64,000 bases of DNA, from the NCBI GenBank assembly GCA_021732845.1, contig JAKFUF010000012.1, positions 1-64,000 of the forward strand, in the 5' to 3' direction. The notes beneath the pieces were generated by a model that was not told the DNA's origin, made no database searches, and worked only from the letters and a program-made list of their open reading frames with translations. The stretch comes from Planctomycetaceae bacterium (GTDB lineage: Bacteria > Planctomycetota > Planctomycetia > Planctomycetales > Planctomycetaceae). Of the stretch, positions 18,201 through 26,129 are shown in pieces (the first letter of the stretch is position 1; each line of letters begins with the position of its first letter). The position numbers were made by a program, and so were the translations under genes.

Positions 18201-20597
18201 TCCCGCATGCAGGGGTGGGTTGGGTGCCAGGGGACGGGGATGGGATTTGAAGACCGGACCATCCGCCATCCCCAGGAAACGGATGACAGCAACCTTCCCC
18301 TCGGCAGTCTGGACCACCAGTGACGGTGCCCGCTTCCGCACCTTGAGGATGCCGTTTGCAGGATCTCCTTCGGGTTCCATGAACGTGGTCAGCGGAAGGC
18401 TGCTCTGACCCGTGGATTGCAAGAGCTTTTGCAGCTCTTGCAGCGGAACCTGATCGCCCTCGTACCAGGATGCCGCCGGCAGGACGGCGAGCTTGGCACC
18501 CCGGATACCGACCAATTCCGCCGACTTGGCATCGAAAGCGAGGTCGCCCTGGCCCTTGGAGTTGAGCCACGACTCGCGGTCGCTCAGATCCGCCGGGGCC
18601 TCCTCGGCAACGTGAACCATCCGCATCACGTCCGCATAGATCCCCTCCCGTCGACTGTTGAGGTCGGGCAGATCCAGAGAACTGTTGCCTACTTGAGGCA
18701 TCACGATCAACGACCAGCGCAGGTTCTGGCGCTGCGAGCCACGATTCGCGACCGGCCATTGCTGAAGCAGCTTGTCGCGGCGAACGTCGAGGACCGCTTG
18801 ATACAGGCGATTGGAAGCCTGCAGCAGCCGCAGGTCGGAACGGTCGGCACTCATCGCCTTCGCAAACTCAGACTTCACCCGTGTGAAGTCGGCCTCGGAC
18901 CACGGCTCCTGGAAAAACGGGTTCAGCACATCGCCCAGCAGCAGTTCCAGCCTCTCCAACTCGTCTTTGTGTGTCAGCCGATACTTCGCCGATTCCGGGA
19001 GGCGCTGAATCTCAGCCCGCATCCAGTTTCGCTGGTCCGTCTGCCGGGCTGATTCGTCAGTGGTCAGCTCCGGCCGGGCAATGGCGATTCGCAGCTCCCA
19101 CAGAAGGGTTTCAAACCGGTTCCCGAACTCCAGGTATGTGGATTCGCCCTCGGCGGGATCGAACTCGCGGTTGACGAACACGACCACCGCGTCGCGAAGT
19201 TGTTCGCGTCTCGCGTTCGTCAGTGGCTTGATCAGTTGAGGTCCAACCTTCGCTTCGAAATCCTGACGCAGGGCGACAATTTGCTCGTCTTTCAAGAACG
19301 GCAACACTTGATGTTTCAGGGCCTCGCCAAAGGCTTCGCTGAGAACCTTCACATCGGTGCCTTTTCCCGTAACGTTCTCCTGTGCAACCGGTGGCTTCGG
19401 GTCGTCGTTGGCATTAGCGCCGGAAGCACCCCAGTTCACGGCTACCACACAGGCAACTGCGAGCAGGACAAGGCCAGCCGCGGCCGGCCAGCGGTCCGTC
19501 AGCCTCGAACCGGACGGGTCACGGCCGAGGATGCGGCGGACGCGAGACAGCAGCGAGCCATCGGTCGCACCGAGCGCGAGCAGGGTGCCGCGACCGCGCA
19601 GCTCTTCAACGGCCAGCAGAGCGCGGCCATATTCGAGCCGGTTGCCGAGGAGAGCCACAACCACGTCGTCGCAGCAGTGTTCGCGCTCGACCCGAATCTG
19701 CCGCGACAGCCACCAGACCGCAGGATGGTAAAAGAGCAGCGTTTCAAACACCGTCTGCAGCAGATTCACCAGGAAGTCGCGCCGCCGCAAGTGCGCCAAT
19801 TCATGGGCCAGGATTGCCTCCAACTGGGCCGGAGAGATGTTTGCGAGGAGGCTCGCGGGGAGCAGGATGACTGGCTTGAAGTAACCTGCCAGCAGCGGGA
19901 TCTGCACCAGCGTCGATTGCATGACTTGAGCCACCTGGCGCAGGCCCAGTCGCGAAGCGACGCGCTGCAGCGCCAGTCGGGTCTCCTCCGTCACCGGTAT
20001 GAGGCCGATACGCTGCAGCTTCCAAAGCGTGTAACACCCCAGCAGCGGACGTAGCGAGCACAACGCGACGCCCAGCCCCCATCCCGCCACGATCCACGTC
20101 AACCAGGGGCGAAGCCCCGCCTGCAGGGAGTCCCGCCATTGCGGAACCGCCGATGTGGCAGGGGCTGCCGGTGGCTCAGCCAGTGTGGCCATCTCAACCT
20201 TGGTTGCGGTGCTGGCGACCGCTTGCTTCACTGGCTGCACATTCTGGGGATTGACTGCCAGAGTGGGAACCGAAATCTGCTCAGTGTGAACAGCGTTCAG
20301 GTCCCCCGCGGTGCTCACTGCCTTGGAGACTGTCGGCTCCAGGGTGCTCAGTCGGAGCCAGGTCAAGAGCGGAGCCACCGGTGCCAAAGCGAGAGCCGCC
20401 ACGAGGACCCCGTGACGGATGTCGGCGGAGCATTGGCGCAGCAATCGGATCAGGATGGCAGCGACCACGGCCACCAGGGTGAACTGCCACAGCGAATGTA
20501 CCAGCACCCAACCGAGACGCTCGACAACGCCAGCCGGCAGCAGGGACAGGGGTGAACCGATGGCGGCAAGGATCGGCGATACGGCGGGAGCATTCAT
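15234..20597 (-). CDS. Giant BlaR1-type M56 metallopeptidase sensor with C-terminal TIGR03067-like and degenerate HtrA-like domains
   Basis: 1787 residues. The N-terminal 390 residues are a BlaR1/MecR1-like module: several transmembrane segments, the gluzincin motif HELAH (about 265-269) with the downstream EREHCCDD segment, and a last transmembrane helix (about 366-385). In the family this part is an integral membrane zinc protease that relays an extracytoplasmic signal by triggering cleavage of the BlaI repressor. The rest is very long: an uncharacterised region, a TIGR03067-like domain (about 1120-1230, LQGKWKHTTT...), and a trypsin/HtrA-like domain (about 1500-1665). In the last, the Ser motif survives as LGESGG but the His position reads TTGVAKD. 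The start overlaps the blaI stop as ATGA, so the two are translationally coupled. Confidence 0.85.
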   Translation of the reverse strand: MNAPAVSPILAAIGSPLSLLPAGVVERLGWVLVHSLWQFTLVAVVAAILIRLLRQCSADIRHGVLVAALALAPVAPLLTWLRLSTLEPTVSKAVSTAGDLNAVHTEQISVPTLAVNPQNVQPVKQAVASTATKVEMATLAEPPAAPATSAVPQWRDSLQAGLRPWLTWIVAGWGLGVALCSLRPLLGCYTLWKLQRIGLIPVTEETRLALQRVASRLGLRQVAQVMQSTLVQIPLLAGYFKPVILLPASLLANISPAQLEAILAHELAHLRRRDFLVNLLQTVFETLLFYHPAVWWLSRQIRVEREHCCDDVVVALLGNRLEYGRALLAVEELRGRGTLLALGATDGSLLSRVRRILGRDPSGSRLTDRWPAAAGLVLLAVACVVAVNWGASGANANDDPKPPVAQENVTGKGTDVKVLSEAFGEALKHQVLPFLKDEQIVALRQDFEAKVGPQLIKPLTNARREQLRDAVVVFVNREFDPAEGESTYLEFGNRFETLLWELRIAIARPELTTDESARQTDQRNWMRAEIQRLPESAKYRLTHKDELERLELLLGDVLNPFFQEPWSEADFTRVKSEFAKAMSADRSDLRLLQASNRLYQAVLDVRRDKLLQQWPVANRGSQRQNLRWSLIVMPQVGNSSLDLPDLNSRREGIYADVMRMVHVAEEAPADLSDRESWLNSKGQGDLAFDAKSAELVGIRGAKLAVLPAASWYEGDQVPLQELQKLLQSTGQSSLPLTTFMEPEGDPANGILKVRKRAPSLVVQTAEGKVAVIRFLGMADGPVFKSHPRPLAPNPPLHAGDVVAVTPDAGDSPIAQPAAKDEAVAVEQTLRAKLPVGWTLIRDKLAFELRGPHGRSEKSNSESARITFWFSERFASSTVLDSRDQTLPRIGSWGMTRLGQLLFTRNDAALELWPEFLDELYWVLPVDHVVLAGEVNTDQIVEHDDLSGHDTTLMELMSDVGTRIDVRLDAAGKRIPHLATNHFARHVPASGVAKEVRFLVMGKIPNVSAAKTEVDWLIVKRHLAEAHTMIAAARANGTRILSVANYVEYLKQRRRQAHVKAVPGLSDLPVVGRVFQYDMPAIKDGNSIEVPQVQMAAKADVESAAPAATGVSELITAQIESLQGKWKHTTTAGWPSLPGQAKAPADVAVEFKGEEILLTGVNGFDVKYSYKVDPAGDPKQIDITPLDERFKGSTYLGVYGLKGDELWIALSEPGSMEKRPADFKLVPGRVVLVLEPVDRPAPEKYQSATYMQKKLSTKIPDSLWGKTRDGMRMAVVVREAGNTEWNYLPEGTNVPASLTVRHGEQIGCQLLVENVSDHDINVTSYSYTEVGRSVEVFDRQADSVPINTIHILLPVNSTCWKLKPGERDLLQMPPIQFVEKPTTQGVGYFATTGSGEHILRIGYTFGDLSKDAIQPIENKEEWTGQLTAAIKVNVLADDEEPQPDAEPAVKPAPAAPIPVEPSRNNAAERKLDEQSSRIVSRSAPAIVTVTKRAAPGAATLSAWRHSGVVFDPRGLILTTGVAKDFEGGTLTVRLADDRELAATYMASNDQRGLVVLRVSPPQPLPTVELERGAAKPYEGLSILAVPSPTWKGSFGTVSALQQDLGDEFPKNLIQTDLSLPLGESGGLMVNQGGSPVGLWYAVRAGSQKLSFAIPLKQATPLVTQALDSIDVEDRARRNELSYELFIPTTPPGTLIPGQLHLMRRSHVVWFEKARDAIEQDQKSLLQKRRDLGLEPATAADIKVVVTAAPEGSVKSLQAWLTLLQEAGFKNISVKAPNPPPAATKAASP

Positions 20598-20980
20598 GAC
20601 TGGCCCTCCATCTCATCGAGCAGTTTGCGGACTTCCAGAATCTCGGCCTTCGACGCCTTGCCGCCAGCCAGCGCCTGCAGCACGAGGCTCATGGCCGATC
20701 CTTCATAGACCTTCTCAATCAGCTCATTCAGCAGTTTTTTTGCCGCCCGGTCACGCGTGATCGCCGCGCGGTACACATGCGGCGTCGCCTGCTCGTCCCG
20801 CTTGACCAACCCTTTGGTCAGCATCACCGACAGCATCTTGACCGTGGTCGAATAGTTCGTCCCCTTGGCTTCGGCGAGGCGGGCGTGGATCTCCCGCACG
20901 GGACTGGCCCCCAGCTCCCACAGAATTCGTAGAATTTCCAGCTCGACGGCGGTCGGCTGGGAAGACCCCAGTTCGCGCAT
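20594..20980 (-). CDS. BlaI/MecI/CopY-family transcriptional repressor
   Basis: A 128-residue winged-helix repressor typical of the Penicillinase_R family: PTAVELEILRILWELG...VREIHARLAE...NYSTTVKMLSVMLTKGLVKRDE, followed by a dimerisation C-terminus. It is expected to bind paired palindromes and to be cleaved when the adjacent BlaR1-like protease is activated. The stop overlaps the sensor start by 4 bases (20594-20597). Three palindromes directly upstream are the likely operators, so the operon is probably autoregulated. The regulon is unknown; no beta-lactamase lies nearby, as is common in planctomycetes. Confidence 0.92.
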   Translation of the reverse strand: MRELGSSQPTAVELEILRILWELGASPVREIHARLAEAKGTNYSTTVKMLSVMLTKGLVKRDEQATPHVYRAAITRDRAAKKLLNELIEKVYEGSAMSLVLQALAGGKASKAEILEVRKLLDEMEGQS

Positions 20981-21010
20981 GGCCTGATCCCCAGTTGTAC
21001 TCGGCTTGGA

Positions 21011-21034
21011 CGATGGCGAAAGGTTTCGCCATCG
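21011..21034. promoter_or_regulatory. Operator-like palindrome 1 upstream of blaI
   Basis: The 24-base near-perfect palindrome has arms CGATGGCGAAA and TTTCGCCATCG around a central GG. It lies 31 bases upstream of the repressor start. It shares the GCGAAA...TTTCGC core with the two palindromes that follow, so it is probably a diverged operator for the same regulator. Confidence 0.6.
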
Positions 21035-21041
21035 TGATCAC

Positions 21042-21057
21042 AGCGAAAGCTTTCGCT
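21042..21057. promoter_or_regulatory. Operator-like palindrome 2 (AGCGAAAGCTTTCGCT)
   Basis: A perfect 16-base palindrome whose centre is 21 bases, two helical turns, from the centre of the next one. This spacing suits cooperative binding of repressor dimers to one DNA face. It is a probable BlaI-type operator. Confidence 0.7.
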
Positions 21058-21061
21058 AGTT

Positions 21062-21079
21062 TAGCGAAAGCTTTCGCTA
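21062..21079. promoter_or_regulatory. Operator-like palindrome 3 (TAGCGAAAGCTTTCGCTA)
   Basis: A perfect 18-base palindrome containing the same 16-base core as palindrome 2. It is about 80 bases upstream of the repressor start on the minus strand. The sulfatase gene ends just beyond it, so the site most likely controls only the blaI-blaR1 pair. Confidence 0.7.
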
Positions 21080-21129
21080 CAGCAAGGGGGATTCTGGAGA
21101 ATTCCTGCGTCAGACACCGGGAGACGTTT

Positions 21130-22680
21130 CTAAGGAACCCGTGGTCTCAGCGGCGTTCGGCCGTCTTTGCCGACGGGATAGACAGCATTGTGCTGCTCAA
21201 GGCTGGTCACCAGCCCCTGCATCATGCGGCGGAGGTCGTCCGGGTGGGATACGGCGAGGTTCTGCTGCTCGAAGGGATCATCCACAAGGTTGTATAGCTG
21301 GTAGTGCGCGTTTTCGGAGGCTGCCGAGGGAATGTAATGATAGATGACTTTCCACGCGCCGTGGCGGTACGCCGTGAAGTAGTCGCTGCGATGCGGCGCA
21401 TGCGGATAGTGCATCAGGAAGGCTTCCTCGCGGCCGGGGTCGCGCCGACCGGAGAGCAGGGTGTCGAGACGGCTGCCGTCAACCGTATGCATCGCGGGCA
21501 CGGTGGTGCCAGTGAGTGCCAGAATCGTGGGGAAGAGGTCAAAAACCGCGGACTGCTGACTCTGTATGGCGCCGGCAGGAATGGGCAGACGCTGCTGCGA
21601 CGGGTTGCTGGCATTGGCTTTGGACCAGGCGGCGATGAACGGCACGCGCATCCCGCCCTCGTAGTGCGACCCTTTTTTGCCACGCAACGGCGCGGCACAG
21701 GCGACCGCGTGTTCGTGGCCCAGCGGCGCGTCGGTGCCGTTGTCACCGAGGAAGAAGATCAGAGTGTTCTCGGCCACACCCAGGGATTCCAGATGATCCA
21801 GCAGATCGCCCAGCGATTTGTCCATCCCCTCAATCAGCGTGGCAAAAGCCTGCGCGGGCGGCGGCTTGCCAGAGTCGACGTAGTGGGGAGCGTACCGCGG
21901 ATCGGAATTGAAGGGGGCATGCACCGCGTAGTGCGCGAAGTTCAGAAAGAACGGCCGCCCCTCCTTCACGGCAGCAGAGACCTGCGCATTGGCCTCGATC
22001 GTGAGGGCATCGGTGAGAAATGTTTCCGTGCCGTGGTATTTTTCCAGATGTGGCACCGCATGCGGAGCGGCTTTTTTGACGGCCCCGCCAGCGTTGCCGT
22101 AGTTCGCCCTGCCGTGGTAGCTCGCCGGCGCGCCGAAGGCCGCTCCAGCAATATTGACTTCGAAGCCCAGGTTGCGTGGCTCGGCACCTTCAGTCTCACG
22201 GGCTCCGAAATGTCCCTTCCCCACATGGATCGTCCGGTAGCCGTTGGCGCGCAGCAATCGGGCCAACGTCACATCGGCGGACTTCAGTCCCTGCCAGTTC
22301 CACTCTGGCGGGCCTTGAGGGCCGCGGTTGTTGGTTTCCGGATTGATCCAGTTTGTCGTCCGATGGCGGGCGGCGTTCTGTCCCGTCAGGATCGAAAGCC
22401 GCGTGGGCGAACATACGCTCATCGCACAAAAGTTGTTGAAGCGAATGCCCCGCGCCGCCAGACGCTCCATGTTCGGTGTGCGGTAGTAATCATTCAGCGG
22501 ATACCGCTTGGGCTGCCCCGCGGCATCGGTGAGAAACGGCACCGAGGTGTCCATCACACCCATGTCGTCCACGAGAAAAATCACAACGTTCGGCGGTCGG
22601 CCTTCAGCCGCCGGCAAAGTCGTGGCGACCGTGCCAATGGCCACGCACAGCGCAATGAGCAAGCAAAGTCTGTGTTGCAT
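21130..22680 (-). CDS. Secreted type I sulfatase
   Basis: A 516-residue sulfatase with a signal peptide (cleavage near LPAAEG). NVVIFLVDDMG (31-41) supplies the metal-binding aspartates, and the signature CSPTR (Cys90 to Arg94) carries the Cys converted to formylglycine. Further family motifs are VGKGHFG, HAPFNSDPRYAPHYV and FFLGDNGTD. It hydrolyses sulfate esters, probably on algal or host polysaccharides, in the periplasm; planctomycetes carry many such paralogues. GAGGACC precedes the ATG. No matching sulfatase-maturing enzyme or glycosidase is adjacent. Confidence 0.93.
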   Translation of the reverse strand: MQHRLCLLIALCVAIGTVATTLPAAEGRPPNVVIFLVDDMGVMDTSVPFLTDAAGQPKRYPLNDYYRTPNMERLAARGIRFNNFCAMSVCSPTRLSILTGQNAARHRTTNWINPETNNRGPQGPPEWNWQGLKSADVTLARLLRANGYRTIHVGKGHFGARETEGAEPRNLGFEVNIAGAAFGAPASYHGRANYGNAGGAVKKAAPHAVPHLEKYHGTETFLTDALTIEANAQVSAAVKEGRPFFLNFAHYAVHAPFNSDPRYAPHYVDSGKPPPAQAFATLIEGMDKSLGDLLDHLESLGVAENTLIFFLGDNGTDAPLGHEHAVACAAPLRGKKGSHYEGGMRVPFIAAWSKANASNPSQQRLPIPAGAIQSQQSAVFDLFPTILALTGTTVPAMHTVDGSRLDTLLSGRRDPGREEAFLMHYPHAPHRSDYFTAYRHGAWKVIYHYIPSAASENAHYQLYNLVDDPFEQQNLAVSHPDDLRRMMQGLVTSLEQHNAVYPVGKDGRTPLRPRVP

Positions 22681-22873
22681 GAGCGGGTCCTCAAGAGACA
22701 GTCGGCTTCCAGAGCATCACATTGTGGACGTGGGCGAACGCACCAATTGCATCCGATTGGATCTCAGATGCCACGGTAAAGCGTCTTGTGGTGGGATTCC
22801 AGTGATGCCCCGTAGCCACACATCCCGGCTCCGAATCCATGATTGGTCTCACGGAGTGGTGCCGGGCCACGAT

Positions 22874-24025
22874 TCAACTGTTCGGCGCGGCGGCAGTTGA
22901 CGGGTCGGTCACGGTTCGCAGTCTGTGGACCACGCGCGAAATGATGGCAATCGCCTGGTCGATTTCCTGTGTCGTTGTGTCCACTCCCAGGCTGAAGCGG
23001 ACTGAGGCATTGGCAACGGCTTCCGCAAGCCCCATCGCGATCAGGACAGGTGCCGGCTCGGCGGAGCCACTGGCGCAGGTGCTGCCCAGCGAGCAGGCGA
23101 TCCCGGCCAGATCGAGCGCCACCAGCAGCGCTTCGCCTTGCAGACCCGGGAATGCGATGTTCAACGTGTTCGGCAGACGGTGCCTGAGCGAACCGTTGAC
23201 GATGGCCGGAGCAGATCGATTGAACAGCCCCGCCTGCAACCGGTCTCGCAGGGCCTGCACCTGTTGCCGGCGTGCCTCGCCGGCCGCATGGGCCAGTTCC
23301 AGCGCGCGGGCCATTGCGGCGATGAGCGCGACCGGCTCTGTTCCTGGCCGGCGTTCCAGTTCCTGGTGCCCGCCGAACAGCACCGGGGCCAGCTTCCAAC
23401 CCCGCCGCAACAGCAGTGCTCCCACCCCCCGCGGACCGCAAAACTTGTGTGCCCCCAGGGAAAGTGAAGCCGCGTCGAGGGCGTGAAAATCCACCGGAAT
23501 CTTGCCCACGGCCTGGACCGCGTCCAGATGCAATGGAATCTGCCGCTCCCGGCAATGTGCGGCCAAATCAGCCACATCTTGAATGACCCCGGTCTCGTTG
23601 TGGGCCAGCAACACCGCCGCCAGCCGCGTGGCTTCCGGCAGCGGCCGTGGCTCAACAAGCCGCCCCGCACTGTCGATTGGCAGTGAGTGCAGGGTCCATC
23701 CGGCCCCTGTCAAACGCAGCGCCGGTTCCATGACCGAGGGATGCTCGCCCGGTGTCAGCGCCAGGAGACCCGGCTTGCCGCGGGCAAGCCCAAACAAGGC
23801 CAGATTGTTCGCCTCGGTGCCGCCGCTGGTGAAGATCACCTCATCGGGTTCGGCCCCCAACAGGCCCGCCATCGACTCGCGGCTCGACTCCAACACCCGC
23901 CGCGCCCGCCGCCCCAGCGCATGCCGGCTGCCGGGATTGGCGTAATCCTCCAGCAAATGACGCGAGAGAACGTCCAGCGCCTCGGCCGCGATGCGGGTGG
24001 TGGCATTGTGGTCGAGGTTGATCAT
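22874..24025 (-). CDS. Cysteine desulfurase, NifS/IscS class
   Basis: A 383-residue PLP-dependent class V aminotransferase-fold enzyme. It shows LDHNATTR at the N-terminus, FTSGGTEANNLAL, HLDAVQAVGK, the PLP lysine in GAHKFCGPRG (Lys194), and the catalytic cysteine in CSLGSTCASG (Cys317). It moves sulfur from cysteine to a persulfide for Fe-S cluster or tRNA thiolation. No iscU, nifU or mnmA lies beside it. About 190 bases without a gene separate it from the sulfatase. NifS-like and IscS-like subtypes cannot be told apart from this alone. Confidence 0.9.
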   Translation of the reverse strand: MINLDHNATTRIAAEALDVLSRHLLEDYANPGSRHALGRRARRVLESSRESMAGLLGAEPDEVIFTSGGTEANNLALFGLARGKPGLLALTPGEHPSVMEPALRLTGAGWTLHSLPIDSAGRLVEPRPLPEATRLAAVLLAHNETGVIQDVADLAAHCRERQIPLHLDAVQAVGKIPVDFHALDAASLSLGAHKFCGPRGVGALLLRRGWKLAPVLFGGHQELERRPGTEPVALIAAMARALELAHAAGEARRQQVQALRDRLQAGLFNRSAPAIVNGSLRHRLPNTLNIAFPGLQGEALLVALDLAGIACSLGSTCASGSAEPAPVLIAMGLAEAVANASVRFSLGVDTTTQEIDQAIAIISRVVHRLRTVTDPSTAAAPNS

Positions 24026-24104
24026 GTTGAAGGGACGGAATCCCGCGACAACTGCGAAAGGTCAACCCCGACAGTTCTCCTGGAATCACGCAGTGTCATG
24101 TAGG

Positions 24105-24737
24105 CTATTTGTTGTCGGAAACTTTCTCTTTTGCCTTTTCTGCTGCCGCCTTTTCCTGCTCGGCCTTCGCGATCTCACGCTTCGCTTTCAGCAGTTCAAT
24201 TTCCGCATCCAAGCGCAAGAACTGGGCGCTGGCCAGTTCCGATTGCGATGCTCCGCGGGCACCCAGATTCACGAGTTGCTGGATTCTGGTCTCGACGACC
24301 GTGGCCATTTCCAAATGCTTCTGCCGGACGGCAAGTTGTTTCTGCGGATCGTCAAACAGTTCCAGTTCGGCGTCGATCAGCCGTTTGATCTGCGAGTAAA
24401 AGGCGTCCACACTGGACACTCCCGCCTCCCACTCGGCGTTCCGCGCCTGCACTCCCCGCAGTGCGGCGTTGTAGCGCTCGACCCGCAACTGCCGGAGTTC
24501 ATCCGCTCCCGGTTCTGGGGTGACGGCCGGTCCTGCCGGAAGGATTCCCGATTTTGCCCCCAGTCCAGCCGCCGGATTGCCATCCTTCTTCGGCGGAGCC
24601 GCGACTTCAATGGATTTCTTGGGCTTTTCAGATGCAGGTTTGTCGGCCCCACTCGAAACCGTGCCGCCAAACAGGGTCATGATGAGGGTGGCAGTCGCCA
24701 GGCCCATGCCGAACGCCAGAAAGTGCAGGGATCGCAT
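24105..24737 (-). CDS. Secreted coiled-coil protein of unknown function
   Basis: A 210-residue protein. An N-terminal hydrophobic segment (MRSLHFLAFGMGLATATLIMTLFGG) is a signal peptide or anchor. A Pro/Lys-rich linker follows. A long helical, charged region (about 75-205) ends in an Ala/Lys/Glu-rich coiled coil (AKREIAKAEQEKAAAEKAKEK). It recalls the helical hairpin of TolC-like proteins but is too short for one. No function is assigned. GGAG lies about 9 bases before the ATG. Confidence 0.75.
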   Translation of the reverse strand: MRSLHFLAFGMGLATATLIMTLFGGTVSSGADKPASEKPKKSIEVAAPPKKDGNPAAGLGAKSGILPAGPAVTPEPGADELRQLRVERYNAALRGVQARNAEWEAGVSSVDAFYSQIKRLIDAELELFDDPQKQLAVRQKHLEMATVVETRIQQLVNLGARGASQSELASAQFLRLDAEIELLKAKREIAKAEQEKAAAEKAKEKVSDNK

Positions 24738-24845
24738 GCCATGACGCTCCGGGAATGACCAGGCAACTTTGTAACTCGCTGTTCAGTCGGGATTATCAAA
24801 TCTCTGGCAGATTGCGGCAAGACCGGTTGTTGCCATCGAGTCCGA

Positions 24846-25934
24846 TCAACCGGCGGTTTCGTCATCAAGTGGAACACGCATCGCCATTTGTTCCAGCGCC
24901 GTTTCCAGTGCCGATCCATTGCTGGCCACCTGCAGCGAAATCTGGACGGCCCAGAGCGGAACGTCTCCCAACCGCTCCAATTGCAGTTTGACGAGATCCT
25001 TCTGACTGGTCAGCACATGCGTCGCGGAGGTTGACGCCGCCCAGGCAGTCAGGCCCTCGACATCTTCCCGGCTGTAAGGGTGATGGTCTGGAAAGGTCCA
25101 GAAAGCCGCGACAACGGTTCCCAGTTGCCCGAGTGTATTCTGAAAGGCCTCGGGATGACCCAGGCCACAAAAGGCACTGACGTGCTGGCCTTGTACCGAC
25201 TCCAACGGCAGCGTTTCACCCACGGCGTTGATCAGATTCGTGGCGGCAAAGGCGACCTCGACGACGGGAGTGTCTTTGACGAGCTGGGCAATTTGCCGAC
25301 GGAGTATCTCCAGGGTGGCGGCCGAAACTTGATCGACGCGGGTGATCAGCACAAGGCCGGCACGCTTCAAATTGCATCTCGGTTCGCGAAGCAATCCCCG
25401 CGGCAGCAGCGCATCTCCCCCCCAGGGGTTGAGGGCATCAATCAGGACAATGTCGAGGTCGCGATGCAGGCGGCGATGCTGGAAGGCGTCGTCCAGTAGA
25501 AGAAGCTGGCTGTCGAGCTCTTCGTGAGCCACCCGCGCCATTTCGACGCGGTTCGGAGACTGCAGGTGCGGCACGTCCGGGCAAAGCTGCTCCAAGACGA
25601 GAGCCTCGTCGTTCATCTGCCCGGCGGCTGCGCCGTAGCCACGGCTCAACAGGCAAACGCGGATGCCGCGTGCGCGGAACCACCGGGCGATCCACGCGGC
25701 CGTGGGCGTCTTTCCCGTGCCGCCCGTCGTGAGGTTTCCAATGCTGATGACCGGCAGCGAAGCCCGATGAATGCGTTTCCAACCGGCGCTGTAAGCGAGG
25801 TTTCGGCAGGCCACCAAGCCCGCGTAAACCCACGAGGCCACCCGGAGGACCAACCGTAGAAGAATGGCCGGCAAATCGCGGCGGCGGTTGGTCTGGACGT
25901 CTCGAACGTAATCTGACCACGAGTGCTGCGGCAC
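24846..25934 (-). CDS. lpxK: Tetraacyldisaccharide 4'-kinase LpxK
   Basis: A 362-residue enzyme with the LpxK Walker A ISIGNLTTGGTGKTP (residues 64-77) and family motifs LSRGYG, DDAFQHRRLHRDLDIVLIDA and FCGLGHPEAFQNTLGQLG. It phosphorylates the 4' position of the lipid A disaccharide at the cytoplasmic face of the inner membrane. This supports a Gram-negative-type outer membrane with lipid A in this planctomycete. The start is a GTG. A coiled-coil protein gene lies downstream; no other lpx genes are in the window. Confidence 0.93.
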   Translation of the reverse strand: MPQHSWSDYVRDVQTNRRRDLPAILLRLVLRVASWVYAGLVACRNLAYSAGWKRIHRASLPVISIGNLTTGGTGKTPTAAWIARWFRARGIRVCLLSRGYGAAAGQMNDEALVLEQLCPDVPHLQSPNRVEMARVAHEELDSQLLLLDDAFQHRRLHRDLDIVLIDALNPWGGDALLPRGLLREPRCNLKRAGLVLITRVDQVSAATLEILRRQIAQLVKDTPVVEVAFAATNLINAVGETLPLESVQGQHVSAFCGLGHPEAFQNTLGQLGTVVAAFWTFPDHHPYSREDVEGLTAWAASTSATHVLTSQKDLVKLQLERLGDVPLWAVQISLQVASNGSALETALEQMAMRVPLDDETAG

Positions 25935-25976
25935 TGCGACTCCGGTTTCGCTGGGGCGTCAGTCTCAAAATTGCCT

Positions 25977-26057
25977 TGCGTGATTCTGGGACAACGCCAG
26001 TGAAGTCGAAGCGAGCGCCAGCGAGTGGCTTGACGACAGGTGTCCCGGAATCACGCA
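25977..26057. repeat. Inverted-repeat element with 17-bp arms
   Basis: TGCGTGATTCTGGGACA (25977-25993) is inverted at 26041-26057 with one mismatch, spaced by 47 bases rich in GAAGCGAGCGCCAGCG. A related arm (GGAATCACGCAGTGT) is visible near 24082, at the other end of the lpxK/coiled-coil gene pair. It is probably a small dispersed intergenic repeat. Confidence 0.6.
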
Positions 26058-26071
26058 CAGTGCTAGAGTGG

Positions 26072-26110
26072 CCAAACAAAAGAAACCCAGCGCGATTGGC
26101 GGCTGGGTTT
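26072..26110 (-). terminator. Rho-independent terminator of the Spy/CpxP-like gene
   Basis: Read on the minus strand, AAACCCAGC (from 26110) pairs with GCTGGGTTT (to 26083) across a 10-base loop, followed by CTTTTGTTT. It lies 20 bases beyond the stop at 26130. Confidence 0.8.
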
Positions 26111-26129
26111 CGCCAAATTTCAGATCTTC

